Shown here: piece by piece, positions 44,441 to 52,670 of the stretch
Numbering within the stretch: the stretch's first letter is position 1
How the letters are laid out: every line of letters begins with the position of its first letter
Assembly: GCA_017541325.1 (NCBI GenBank)
Contig: JAFXZI010000011.1
Coordinates: forward strand, 1 to 52,786
Reading direction: 5' to 3'
DNA from: Bacilli bacterium
GTDB lineage: Bacteria; Bacillota_I; Bacilli_A; RF39; UBA660
DNA: 52,786 nucleotides
The notes under the pieces: model-generated
Told to the model about the DNA's origin: nothing
The model's input: only the letters and a program-made list of their open reading frames with translations
Databases searched by the model: none
Made by a program: the position numbers and the translations under genes

Positions 44441-45259
44441 ATCATAATTATCTAAGAACGAAGTATACACTCCATCTTTTTTAGTTCCATAAATACAATT
44501 TAAATTAACATTATCGGTTGCTTTAAAGATATTCATATCTACATTTGGATTAATCTGTTTTAATTCTTTTATTAATTCTTTGATTTCTTTTCTTTTACTT
44601 TCTCCATCATTTTTACTAAAATGTTCTTCAGTAAAACGACAAGCACAATTTAGAAAATGTAGGTCATTAAAATTAGCCCAAGATATAATATCATCTTCGT
44701 GAACTAATACTAGAGGTCTAATAAGTTCAAGTCCTTCAAAATTCTCACTATGTAATTTTGGCATCATTGTTTTTATCTCACTACCGTATAACATAGATAA
44801 AAGAGTTGTTTCAATAACATCATTAAAATGATGTCCTAAAGCAATTTTATTACATCCTAATTCTTGAGCTTTACTATATAAGTATCCTCTACGCATTCTA
44901 GCACATAAATAACAAGGACTCTTATCTATATCGACAACAATATTAAAAATATCGCTTTCAAACATTTCTAAATCTATATTCATAAGTTTAGCATTTGATA
45001 AAATTAATTCTCTGTTTTTTTCATTATATCCTGGATTCATACAAACGTATTTTGCTTCAAATTTAACTTTTCCATGACGAATTAATTCTTCAATACACTT
45101 CGCTAGTAAAAACGAATCTTTTCCTCCACTAATACAAACCATAACTTTATCGTTCTCTTTAATAAGTTCATAGTCTGAAACAGCTTTTACAAATTTACTA
45201 TATATGTCTTTACGGTATTTTTTTATTATACTTCTTTCTATCTCTTTATATTTTTCCAT
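44423..45259 (-). CDS. TtcA-family PP-loop tRNA thiolation-type protein
   Basis: 278 residues. The PP-loop SGGKDSFLLA binds ATP. PCYLCARMRRGYLY gives the CxxC of TtcA-like enzymes, and CAC (in LNCACRF) lies further on, so an iron-sulfur cluster is possible. ALGHHFNDVIETTLL is the conserved second motif. TtcA makes 2-thiocytidine in tRNA; Gram-positive relatives may modify other bases. It lies 8 bases after the VanY gene, an operon without an obvious functional link. Confidence 0.82.
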   Translation of the reverse strand: MEKYKEIERSIIKKYRKDIYSKFVKAVSDYELIKENDKVMVCISGGKDSFLLAKCIEELIRHGKVKFEAKYVCMNPGYNEKNRELILSNAKLMNIDLEMFESDIFNIVVDIDKSPCYLCARMRRGYLYSKAQELGCNKIALGHHFNDVIETTLLSMLYGSEIKTMMPKLHSENFEGLELIRPLVLVHEDDIISWANFNDLHFLNCACRFTEEHFSKNDGESKRKEIKELIKELKQINPNVDMNIFKATDNVNLNCIYGTKKDGVYTSFLDNYDKKNKS

Positions 45260-45267
45260 AATAACTC

Positions 45268-45822
45268 CTAGTTATCTTTCAAGTACTTTTCATAATACTC
45301 TTCAAAAGTCTTTATATCTTCATTATACATTTTAGTAGAATGTTCTACTCCGATATAACGATAATGCCAATGTTCATAATTATATCCTGTTATATCTTCA
45401 TATCCTTCTGGATATCTTAAAATAAAACCATATTTATATAGATTCTTATGAAGCCAAATTATTTCTGGATCTGTTGGTTTAGAGTTTTCTGAATTACCAT
45501 CAATTCTAATTAATTTAACATCAAAGCAAAGACCAGATTGATGCTCTGAAGTACCTGCTGGTGCACAATAGGCTTTAGTGTAATCTTCACCATATTTTTC
45601 TAACCATTCTTCATATAATCTTTTTTGATGATCATAACTTCTATATCCAGAGTCTACATCTATTTCGTATCCTGCTTCTTTAGCAGATTCTTTTAATAAT
45701 AAATAATGATTATAAGTTTCTTTTTCTAGAAATTCAGTATCATTTACTTTTACTAAGTTTTCTGGAACAAAACTATCTTTAAGAGGGTTGTCTCTATTAA
45801 TTAGAATTAAATAATTTGTCAT
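45268..45822 (-). CDS. VanY-family D-Ala-D-Ala carboxypeptidase without export signal
   Basis: 184 residues. SGYRSYDHQKRLYEEWL, TSEHQSGLCFDVK (zinc His and Asp) and YEHWHYRYIG (catalytic Glu and zinc His) form a complete VanY domain. The start at 45822 has GGTGA 5 bases upstream; the frame from 45840 overlaps the -10 box. No signal peptide or anchor helix is visible, unlike the homologue at 25935-27038, so it may act inside the cell on recycled peptides. Exported by another route is possible. Confidence 0.82.
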   Translation of the reverse strand: MTNYLILINRDNPLKDSFVPENLVKVNDTEFLEKETYNHYLLLKESAKEAGYEIDVDSGYRSYDHQKRLYEEWLEKYGEDYTKAYCAPAGTSEHQSGLCFDVKLIRIDGNSENSKPTDPEIIWLHKNLYKYGFILRYPEGYEDITGYNYEHWHYRYIGVEHSTKMYNEDIKTFEEYYEKYLKDN

Positions 45823-45838
45823 AAAAATCACCAAAAAC

Positions 45839-45847
45839 ATTATAACA
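45839..45847 (-). promoter_or_regulatory. Extended -10 of the VanY-TtcA operon
   Basis: TGTTATAAT, directly after the terminator of the glycan operon. Confidence 0.6.
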
Positions 45848-45848
45848 T

Positions 45849-45876
45849 AAAAAAAGCATCTATCTAAAGATGCTTT
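45849..45876 (-). terminator. Terminator after the glycan operon
   Basis: 9-bp AAAGCATCT/AGATGCTTT stem, 6-base loop, seven T. Confidence 0.8.
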
Positions 45877-45880
45877 AATT

Positions 45881-46840
45881 CTATTTATCTTTATTTCTAA
45901 CTAAATACATATATAGTTCATAATTTTGTTTATGTTTTTTAGCAATTACTTGTAGAATAATTCCTGTAATCCAGAATAGTAATGCCATTAATACTAAGAA
46001 ACAACTTACTATCAAACTAGGAAATTTCTCAACTAAACCAGTTTGAAAATAACCAATATATGCAGGAAGTCCTATTAATATTCCTAGAACAAGTGTAATA
46101 AATGAACAAATATTAAAGAATAAAGATGGTTTATATTCTTTAAATAAAACTGCAATTGTCATCAATACTTTAAATCCATCACTATAAGTATTAAGTTTAG
46201 AAACAGATCCATCTGGTCTATCTCTATAAGTAACTGGAATTTCTTTTACTTTAAAGTTTTTGTCTACTGCATGAATAGTCATTTCAGTTTCTATTTCAAA
46301 TCCTTTTGATAATACTGGGAACCCTTTAACAAATTCATAACTAAAGGCTCTATATCCAGTCATAATATCTTTAATATTATTTTTAAATAATTTATTTATT
46401 AAGAATCTAACCAGTTTATTTCCTAAATTATGGAATGGTCTTTTATTCTCTGTAAAATATGTAGATGATAATCTATCTCCAACTACCATATCTGCTCTAC
46501 CTTCAAGAACTAATTCACACATCTCTTTAGCAAATTCAGCAGGATATGTATCATCTCCATCAATCATTAAATAACAATCAGCATCTATATCTCTAAACAT
46601 AGATCTAATAACATTACCTTTTCCTTGACGATATTCATATTTAACAATTGCACCAGCTTTTCTTGCAATTTCATCAGTATGGTCAGAAGAGTTATTATCA
46701 TAAACATAAATATCTGCTGTTGGTAGTTCTCTTTTATAATCTTTAACTACTTTTTCAATTGTTTTTGCTTCATTGTAACATGGAATTAAAACCGCTATCT
46801 TTTTATTCTCAAAATTATTTTCTTTTTTTAATTTCTTCAT
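45881..46840 (-). CDS. Polyprenyl-phosphate glycosyltransferase, GT2 family
   Basis: 319 residues. The GT-A domain shows VLIPCYNEAKTIEKVV, YVYDNNSSDHT, RQGKGNVIRSMF and MIDGDDTYP (the metal-binding DxD), followed by MTGYRAFSYEFVKGFP. Two C-terminal helices (about 245-268 and 280-304) anchor it. Such enzymes load a sugar onto undecaprenyl phosphate for transfer outside the cell. I start at 46840, with AGAGAGGT upstream. It overlaps the DUF6020 gene by 26 bases, so the two are coupled and probably work in sequence. Confidence 0.85.
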   Translation of the reverse strand: MKKLKKENNFENKKIAVLIPCYNEAKTIEKVVKDYKRELPTADIYVYDNNSSDHTDEIARKAGAIVKYEYRQGKGNVIRSMFRDIDADCYLMIDGDDTYPAEFAKEMCELVLEGRADMVVGDRLSSTYFTENKRPFHNLGNKLVRFLINKLFKNNIKDIMTGYRAFSYEFVKGFPVLSKGFEIETEMTIHAVDKNFKVKEIPVTYRDRPDGSVSKLNTYSDGFKVLMTIAVLFKEYKPSLFFNICSFITLVLGILIGLPAYIGYFQTGLVEKFPSLIVSCFLVLMALLFWITGIILQVIAKKHKQNYELYMYLVRNKDK

Positions 46841-48656
46841 ATTTATTACCTCTCTCATTATACTTTAATACAAAATATGGTGCTAAGACAATAACTAGAC
46901 TAGCTATCGGCATAACATACCTAGGATTTGAATTAACTGGTGATACAAATAAGAATAATATTGATACAAAAAGTGGAATAAATGGTATCGCTTCTTTTAG
47001 TTTTGTTTTTGTAATACTTAATACTATCATTAATATACCTAACCAGAAGTATAATCCCATACTAAATAACATTGATATTCCTGGAGAATTCATTATTATT
47101 CTATAACTATCTTCTACAAAAGTAGAAGTCTTTTTAACTCTATTACTCTTTGAATAAGTAGTTAAGCCATCTACATAAAATGAATCATTTGTTAATTTCC
47201 AATAAACCATTCCTCTTGGAGCAGGAATATAAGTATATCCACTTGTTAGGTTAAGAAAAGCAGATATATAAGTTCCAGGGTATTTAAAGAATAGTTTTAT
47301 ATAAGTTTGTAAAAACGATTTCATTTCAGTATCAGTATAATTCTTGTTAAAATAATTACTTTTAATTGTATCAGCTAAAATTGGATTATATGCATCTTTT
47401 AATTTATCTACTTCTAAAACTTTATTTAAATTTTCTTTATCTTTTTTAGACAACTCATCTCCATGGTTTGATACAGTTCTTCCAATTTGTTGAATTGGTA
47501 CAGCAAGTATTTCTCTAACGCTACCTGGAGTAACATCAAATACATTATATAGTATTTTGTCGTATGATACTCCTAGCACTAATAAGATTAACATTAAGAA
47601 TGCAAGTCTTTTATAATTCTTAAAGTACATTATAGTTAAAGCAATTGATGAAAATACTAATATATACATTCCTTTTTTTGATAACATCATCATCAATAAA
47701 GATGAAACAATTAATTTTGTAATTGTTTTCCAATCTCTTTTTTCTAAATAACATGTCTCTACTAAAAGACAAGAGAATAATACCATTGCCATTGTAAATG
47801 GTGCATCTTTATATACTGTAAATGAGTTAACGAAGAATACTGGTAAAAACAAATATAACAACAATATAATTGTCCTAAATTTATAATTAATTTTTAGTTC
47901 TTTATACAACTTAAATGTATATGATAAGACAATTGCAAAAAATACAATTTGAATAAAAGCATTTAATGCTAGTCCAATATTTTCATTTTTTAAATCTATT
48001 CCAACGTTATTAATCTTTCCAACTACAAAGGTATGGAAAGCACTATGATGTCCATTAATAAATTGATTTTCATTTTTTAAAATAATTGATGAACTTGTAT
48101 ATGATTGTATCGTATTATATTGATATATTTCATCATAATAGTCTGCAGTTGTATTTCCTGGAAAAAACAAAAAAAACCATATTAAATAAACCGGAAGTAT
48201 TATAAGAAAACTATTTCTTATAGGGTGTCGATCAAATAATTTAGTTGTAATTTCACTTCTTGCTTTACTAAACCTAATATTTTTCAAACAAGATAATAAC
48301 ATGATAATCAAATTATATATAAGCATAGTATTCCCTGTTATAAAAACTATTGCTTTTAATATTTGAAATTTATTTCTAAATATACTTGATATTGAGTTAT
48401 ATACCGTAAAGTTATAACTAACTATCTGCATTACCGCTACTATAATGGAAAATAAAACTAGTATTATTTTTTTATTTTTTTCAATATTAATTTTTTTACA
48501 TTTCTCAAGTATTAAATATACACCCCATACAAGCATTATAGTAATCATTGTATTTCTGGTAATATATGGAATACTTGTAAAAGATTGATTATTCAAATTC
48601 ATTATAAGTGCCATTGATATTAAAAGTGATTCTAAAAATAATAATATTTTTTTCAT
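46815..48656 (-). CDS. Polytopic membrane glycosyltransferase-like protein (DUF6020-like)
   Basis: 613 residues and about 12-13 helices. The first outer loop has FFPGNTTADYYDEIYQY and later NGHHSAFHTFVVG, matching the acidic and His positions of GT-C type enzymes that use polyprenyl-linked sugars, as in DUF6020 proteins. A large outer loop at about residues 380-540 precedes the last helices. It probably transfers the sugar loaded by the adjacent GT2 to a wall polymer or lipid. Acceptor unknown. Confidence 0.7.
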   Translation of the reverse strand: MKKILLFLESLLISMALIMNLNNQSFTSIPYITRNTMITIMLVWGVYLILEKCKKINIEKNKKIILVLFSIIVAVMQIVSYNFTVYNSISSIFRNKFQILKAIVFITGNTMLIYNLIIMLLSCLKNIRFSKARSEITTKLFDRHPIRNSFLIILPVYLIWFFLFFPGNTTADYYDEIYQYNTIQSYTSSSIILKNENQFINGHHSAFHTFVVGKINNVGIDLKNENIGLALNAFIQIVFFAIVLSYTFKLYKELKINYKFRTIILLLYLFLPVFFVNSFTVYKDAPFTMAMVLFSCLLVETCYLEKRDWKTITKLIVSSLLMMMLSKKGMYILVFSSIALTIMYFKNYKRLAFLMLILLVLGVSYDKILYNVFDVTPGSVREILAVPIQQIGRTVSNHGDELSKKDKENLNKVLEVDKLKDAYNPILADTIKSNYFNKNYTDTEMKSFLQTYIKLFFKYPGTYISAFLNLTSGYTYIPAPRGMVYWKLTNDSFYVDGLTTYSKSNRVKKTSTFVEDSYRIIMNSPGISMLFSMGLYFWLGILMIVLSITKTKLKEAIPFIPLFVSILFLFVSPVNSNPRYVMPIASLVIVLAPYFVLKYNERGNKYEEIKKRK

Positions 48657-48683
48657 GTTTTACTCCTTTATGTATAAATGATA

Positions 48684-49724
48684 TTAATTAGCCATTTTTT
48701 TATGACTAAAAATTCTTGTAATTAGTTTTTCAATTAATTTACTTATTCTATTAACTATAGGAACAAGTAATATAGAAATAACAATATATGGAACAAAATA
48801 TTTTGGTTCACAAGTATACCATTTATATGATGCAAATACTCTTCTTATAGAAACGTGAATTAAATATATTTCAAAAGAATACTTTCCAAACCATTCTACT
48901 ATTCTTTTTAAAAAAGCTATAACTTTATATTTATCAATTTTATTTAGTAATAGAACAAGTAAGAAACAACATGCTGTAATAGATAAAAATCTACCATAAG
49001 TCTTTAAAATAACACTACTAGTTCTTACAAGTAAGATAAAAGGAATTCCCATTACCATCATCATATAATCAGTAGTTTCAATTTTCTTTTTATTATATGA
49101 TAAATAACCAAATAACATTCCTAAGAAAAATGGAAAGAATCTTACAAGCATTAAATTAATTCTTTTAAATAAAACTGGATTACTACTTTGAAATATAAAA
49201 GTAAATAAAGTAATTATAGTTGTTAATAATAGTACTTTAGTTACTACTTCATCAGTATCTTTACTTTTATTAATATATTTAAATAATATAGGAAAAATAA
49301 AATAACATATACAAATAAAAACAACATACCAATATTTTCTAGTTCCTATTAAGAATACATTAATAAAAGATAATTCTTTAAAAAAATAAGATATATCTTG
49401 ATTATATGCAATACAAAATTGAATTAATGCAGGTATCGCTACCACTAGATAAGGAATTAATATTTTTAAATATCTCTTTTTATAAAATTCTTTAATATTA
49501 TCATTTTTTTTCATGGAATAGAAAAGTCCTAAACCAGATAACAATAAGAATATATCTACTCCTACTGCACTAATATAGTTATAATATAACTTTATTACTC
49601 CATTAAACATATAATGATAATTATGACAATCTTCAGTAACATGGAAAATAATAATACTTATAATTGCTATTCCCATTAAAAAAGATCTATAATCAGATAA
49701 GATTTTAAATGTGTTTTTTTTCAT
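48684..49724 (-). CDS. Acyltransferase family 3 membrane protein
   Basis: 346 residues and about ten helices. YRSFLMGIAIISIIIFHVTE carries the conserved Arg and His of the family, and VGVDIFLLLSGLGLFYSMKK follows, with KRYLKILIPYLV typical. The C-terminal EIYLIHVSIRRVF is also conserved. It adds acetyl or similar groups to surface glycans. First gene of the three-gene glycan operon, with AAAGGTG before the ATG. Confidence 0.85.
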   Translation of the reverse strand: MKKNTFKILSDYRSFLMGIAIISIIIFHVTEDCHNYHYMFNGVIKLYYNYISAVGVDIFLLLSGLGLFYSMKKNDNIKEFYKKRYLKILIPYLVVAIPALIQFCIAYNQDISYFFKELSFINVFLIGTRKYWYVVFICICYFIFPILFKYINKSKDTDEVVTKVLLLTTIITLFTFIFQSSNPVLFKRINLMLVRFFPFFLGMLFGYLSYNKKKIETTDYMMMVMGIPFILLVRTSSVILKTYGRFLSITACCFLLVLLLNKIDKYKVIAFLKRIVEWFGKYSFEIYLIHVSIRRVFASYKWYTCEPKYFVPYIVISILLVPIVNRISKLIEKLITRIFSHKKMAN

Positions 49725-49791
49725 TCTATCACCTTTTTCATTATAATATCTATATATTTATATTTCAAGGTTTCAACTAGTAATAATCATT

Positions 49792-49817
49792 AAAAAAAGC
49801 ACATAAATATGTGCTTT
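49792..49817 (-). terminator. Terminator after the MetRS-tail gene
   Basis: 9-bp AAAGCACAT/ATGTGCTTT stem, loop of four (ATTT on the minus strand), seven T. Confidence 0.8.
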
Positions 49818-50195
49818 TTAATATAATTTTGCTCCTGCTGGTATACTTTCATCTACCATTAAAAGATTTAGTTTTTCTTCACCATTTACTTCATGGACAG
49901 CTGATAAAAGCATTCCACAAGAATCTATTCCCATCATACTTCTTGGTGGAATATTAAGTATTGCAACTACCTTTTTACCAATTAATTCTTCAGGTTCATA
50001 ATAATTATGTATTCCACTTAAAATAGTTCTTTCTTTATCTGTTCCATCATCTAAAGTAAAATGTAATAATTTCTTACTTTTTTCTACGGCCTTACAATCA
50101 AGTATTTTTACAACACGCATATCACTTTTACTAAAAGTATCAAAATCTATTTCTTCAGATAATGGTTCAATAGTTATATTTAATTCTTCTTCCAT
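49818..50195 (-). CDS. Stand-alone MetRS C-terminal tRNA-binding domain
   Basis: 125 residues. IDFDTFSKSDMRVVKIL, SKKLLHFTLDDG, RTILSGIHNYY, IGKKVVAILNIPPRSMMGI and SCGMLLSA are the EMAP-II/OB-fold blocks of the C-terminal tail of methionyl-tRNA synthetase (also CsaA-like). Separate genes of this kind act as a MetRS beta subunit or general tRNA-binding cofactor. The catalytic MetRS is not in the window. It lies 10 bases after the oxidase-family gene. Confidence 0.88.
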   Translation of the reverse strand: MEEELNITIEPLSEEIDFDTFSKSDMRVVKILDCKAVEKSKKLLHFTLDDGTDKERTILSGIHNYYEPEELIGKKVVAILNIPPRSMMGIDSCGMLLSAVHEVNGEEKLNLLMVDESIPAGAKLY

Positions 50196-50205
50196 ATAGT
50201 TCTCC

Positions 50206-50598
50206 TTAAAACTCTATTACTCTTGGTTCCTCAGTAAATGAATTAATAGTTGCTTTACCACTTTCAAAATATAATACTTCTGTATTATCATCTTCTGCAC
50301 TATACATATCTTTTAAACTAGGATTTTTATCAAGCATATCTTTTTTTGCTTCTATTCTATCATCTCTTACTAGAGTACCTTCTACTCTAATCCATCTTCC
50401 ATCTTTAAATCCACATAATTCTACTTTAGGATTTTTTTCTATTTGTTTAGATACATTTTTAGATTTTCCTGTTTGAATATATAAATGATCTTCAAAAATT
50501 TCTGCAGTACCAAATGGTCTAACTCGAGGTTGATCACCATCCATAGTAGCTAAATAATAAACCCCACAATCTTTTAAAAATTCTTGTACTTCTTTCAT
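50206..50598 (-). CDS. Pyridoxamine-5'-phosphate-oxidase-family flavoprotein
   Basis: 130 residues. VYYLATMDGDQPRVRPFG, LYIQTGKSKNVSKQIEKNP and RWIRVEGTLVRDD are the split-barrel FMN-binding blocks of the PPOX superfamily (NimA-like small members). It probably binds FMN and reduces or stores flavin; the substrate is unknown, and PLP synthesis is not implied. AGGAGG precedes the ATG. Co-transcribed with the MetRS-tail gene. Confidence 0.82.
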   Translation of the reverse strand: MKEVQEFLKDCGVYYLATMDGDQPRVRPFGTAEIFEDHLYIQTGKSKNVSKQIEKNPKVELCGFKDGRWIRVEGTLVRDDRIEAKKDMLDKNPSLKDMYSAEDDNTEVLYFESGKATINSFTEEPRVIEF

Positions 50599-50642
50599 AA
50601 TATCCTCCTATTTTTATTATACTAAATAAATATAAATATTTA

Positions 50643-51398
50643 CTAATAAGTTCCTAATTTTTTTTGATTTCCTTGATTATCAATTAATTCAGTTAAAGAA
50701 TATCCATTAATTGAGTAATTGTTTATAACTCTATCTTCTTCTTTAAAAGATAAGTTATAATTTACTAAATACCCATCTACATTTATATATAGTTTTCCTT
50801 CAACCATATTCCCAAATCTAATTACTCTTTCTTGTTCTTCAACACCAAATTTATATTCTATATGATGTTTCCTTTTTATTTCTGCTAGTCTTTCACTTGA
50901 TATTTTTAATGCTCTTCCTTTTCTAAATAAAACTACACATTGATTTATATCATTACTTAAATATTTTCTTATTCCAACAGATTCATTATATCTATCAAAA
51001 TTTCTTTCTACCAATTCTTCTACTCCTAATCTTTGCCATTCTAATCGATGAAATAAATCACTAGATAATACGAAATCTAGTTCATTACAACACCCTTTTA
51101 ATCCATTAAGAGCATCAACATGTCTTTCACTATAAACTGTACCATTTGTAATAATCCCTATTCTATTTACATCTATATTATACTTTTCTATTAAATGCGG
51201 TAACGCTTCTAAAAGTTGGATATTAATTAATGGTTCTCCACCAGATAATAATAAAGTACCAATTTTTTTTATATTTTTTAAAACATTTTCAAGAGTAGTA
51301 ACACTCATATTTTTATGTTCTTTTTCTCCTCTTAAACAGTGTTCACATTCAATAGTACAATCTCTTGTAATTTCTAAATATAAATTATCAAGTATCAT
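50643..51398 (-). CDS. Radical SAM protein, unknown substrate
   Basis: 251 residues. RDCTIECEHCLRGE gives CX3CX2C at about 13-20 for the catalytic 4Fe-4S cluster, LLSGGEPL binds SAM and IGIITNGT is the following strand. No SPASM or extra Cys cluster is visible in the C-terminal half, which ends with a beta-rich tail. It lies 44 bases upstream of the oxidase gene and has its own promoter; no small precursor-peptide frame adjoins it. Whether it modifies a peptide, RNA or small molecule is open. Confidence 0.8.
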   Translation of the reverse strand: MILDNLYLEITRDCTIECEHCLRGEKEHKNMSVTTLENVLKNIKKIGTLLLSGGEPLINIQLLEALPHLIEKYNIDVNRIGIITNGTVYSERHVDALNGLKGCCNELDFVLSSDLFHRLEWQRLGVEELVERNFDRYNESVGIRKYLSNDINQCVVLFRKGRALKISSERLAEIKRKHHIEYKFGVEEQERVIRFGNMVEGKLYINVDGYLVNYNLSFKEEDRVINNYSINGYSLTELIDNQGNQKKLGTY

Positions 51399-51425
51399 AT
51401 ACTCAACTCCCCCAAAAACGCTTAT

Positions 51426-51434
51426 ATTATATCA
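51426..51434 (-). promoter_or_regulatory. Extended -10 of the radical SAM gene
   Basis: TGATATAAT, 27 bases before the ATG. Confidence 0.6.
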
Positions 51435-51444
51435 CGTTTTAGCC

Positions 51445-51470
51445 AAAAAGAAAACCGAACTTGAAGTTCG
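51445..51470 (-). terminator. Terminator after the 51473-52567 gene
   Basis: CGAAC TTCAA GTTCG hairpin on the minus strand followed by TTTTCTTTTT. Confidence 0.7.
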
Positions 51471-51472
51471 AT

Positions 51473-52567
51473 TTATCCTATAGAATCAAAACAATGAGAA
51501 CCATTATCAGTATTAATTACACAAAGCATTTCTTGATCACCTGCTTCAACATATCCATCATTTCCAATAATTACTTCTAATTTTGAATGTGAATCTTTAC
51601 AAACAAAATTATTATTTAATTCAGTACAATTATCTTCACCAAAGACTTTTAATAATTCTTCTTTAGCATCGGTATAATGATTTCCATCATTTCCTCCTGG
51701 TATATAATAGAATTTACCATCTTTTATATATCCAACATAAGAAGATATGATTTTATTTTCTTCATCCATTGAATGTCTAATAAAGAAATTATGATCAAAG
51801 CTATCTAAAGCTTGTGAACTTGAATGATATACTGGATCTCCTGAATTAATAGTATTATTTACATAATAAATATTTGTTGATGTAGTATATAAATAATTAT
51901 TCTTATTAATATTTACATTTGATTTAATATTAATATTACACTTACAAATCGCATTAATTGTAATTGGTAATAATATTAATCCAATTAATACCATAAATCT
52001 TTTATATTTATTTCTTTTTAAAACAAAGTATAACGATAATCCAATTACTAAAACAATTGCAATTTTAACTAAAGGATTATTTAATCCTGTTTCTGGATTT
52101 GGAACATTTGGTTCTACTCCAATCAAATTAAGAGAAAATTCTTTACTATCATTATAAGTATTACCTGTATAATTACTAGGATCTACTTTGTTTTTATATT
52201 CAATAGATAAATAAAATTCTTTTGATTCTCCTGCTTTAATAGTATTTGAATTATCAAGTGGTTCTAAATCATAATTAACATAATTAGTATTAGTAGTTAT
52301 TTTATCTTCATTTAGAGTAAAATCTTCTTTAGATTCATTACTAACTAGTATCTTATATTTAATATGGTCTCCAATTTCAGTGAAATCTAAATCTAACGTT
52401 ACAACGCTTCCATTTATAACTGGTTTATTCTTTTCAATTAAAGATTCTGATGATAACTCTCTAGTAATTGATTTAATTACTATTTCGTTATTGTTACATG
52501 TTTCAGCTTTTGCAAAAATAGGAATGATTATTAATAATGTAAAACATACTAAAAATAGTTTTTTCAT
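51473..52567 (-). CDS. Surface protein with internal NPETG anchor motif and second secreted half
   Basis: 364 residues. Residues 1-21 are a signal peptide ending AKA. A beta-rich domain (22-150, with GDHIKYKILVSNES) follows. NPETG (157-161), a helix (about 167-183) and KRNKYKR (184-190) form a complete sortase-type cell-wall sorting signal in the middle of the protein. Immediately after it, residues 191-207 look like a second signal peptide (FMVLIGLILLPITINA), then an exported 155-residue part with five Cys. Either two genes fused or one protein uses both helices as a hairpin. No sortase is in the window. Confidence 0.65.
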   Translation of the reverse strand: MKKLFLVCFTLLIIIPIFAKAETCNNNEIVIKSITRELSSESLIEKNKPVINGSVVTLDLDFTEIGDHIKYKILVSNESKEDFTLNEDKITTNTNYVNYDLEPLDNSNTIKAGESKEFYLSIEYKNKVDPSNYTGNTYNDSKEFSLNLIGVEPNVPNPETGLNNPLVKIAIVLVIGLSLYFVLKRNKYKRFMVLIGLILLPITINAICKCNINIKSNVNINKNNYLYTTSTNIYYVNNTINSGDPVYHSSSQALDSFDHNFFIRHSMDEENKIISSYVGYIKDGKFYYIPGGNDGNHYTDAKEELLKVFGEDNCTELNNNFVCKDSHSKLEVIIGNDGYVEAGDQEMLCVINTDNGSHCFDSIG

Positions 52568-52599
52568 ATAAAAATCTCCTTATTTATAAATCTAACAAG

Positions 52600-52628
52600 A
52601 TTATAAAACAAAATGCTTTTTTTAACAA
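52600..52628 (-). promoter_or_regulatory. Promoter of the 51473-52567 gene
   Basis: -35 TTGTTA (52623-52628), 17-base spacer, -10 TATAAT (52600-52605). Confidence 0.65.
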
Positions 52629-52642
52629 GTTTTTTATAAAAG

Positions 52643-52670
52643 AAAAAAACTTATAGATAAACTATAAGTT
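52643..52670 (-). terminator. Terminator of the right-edge gene
   Basis: 9-bp AACTTATAG/CTATAAGTT stem, loop of five, seven T. It starts at the stop codon. Confidence 0.8.
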
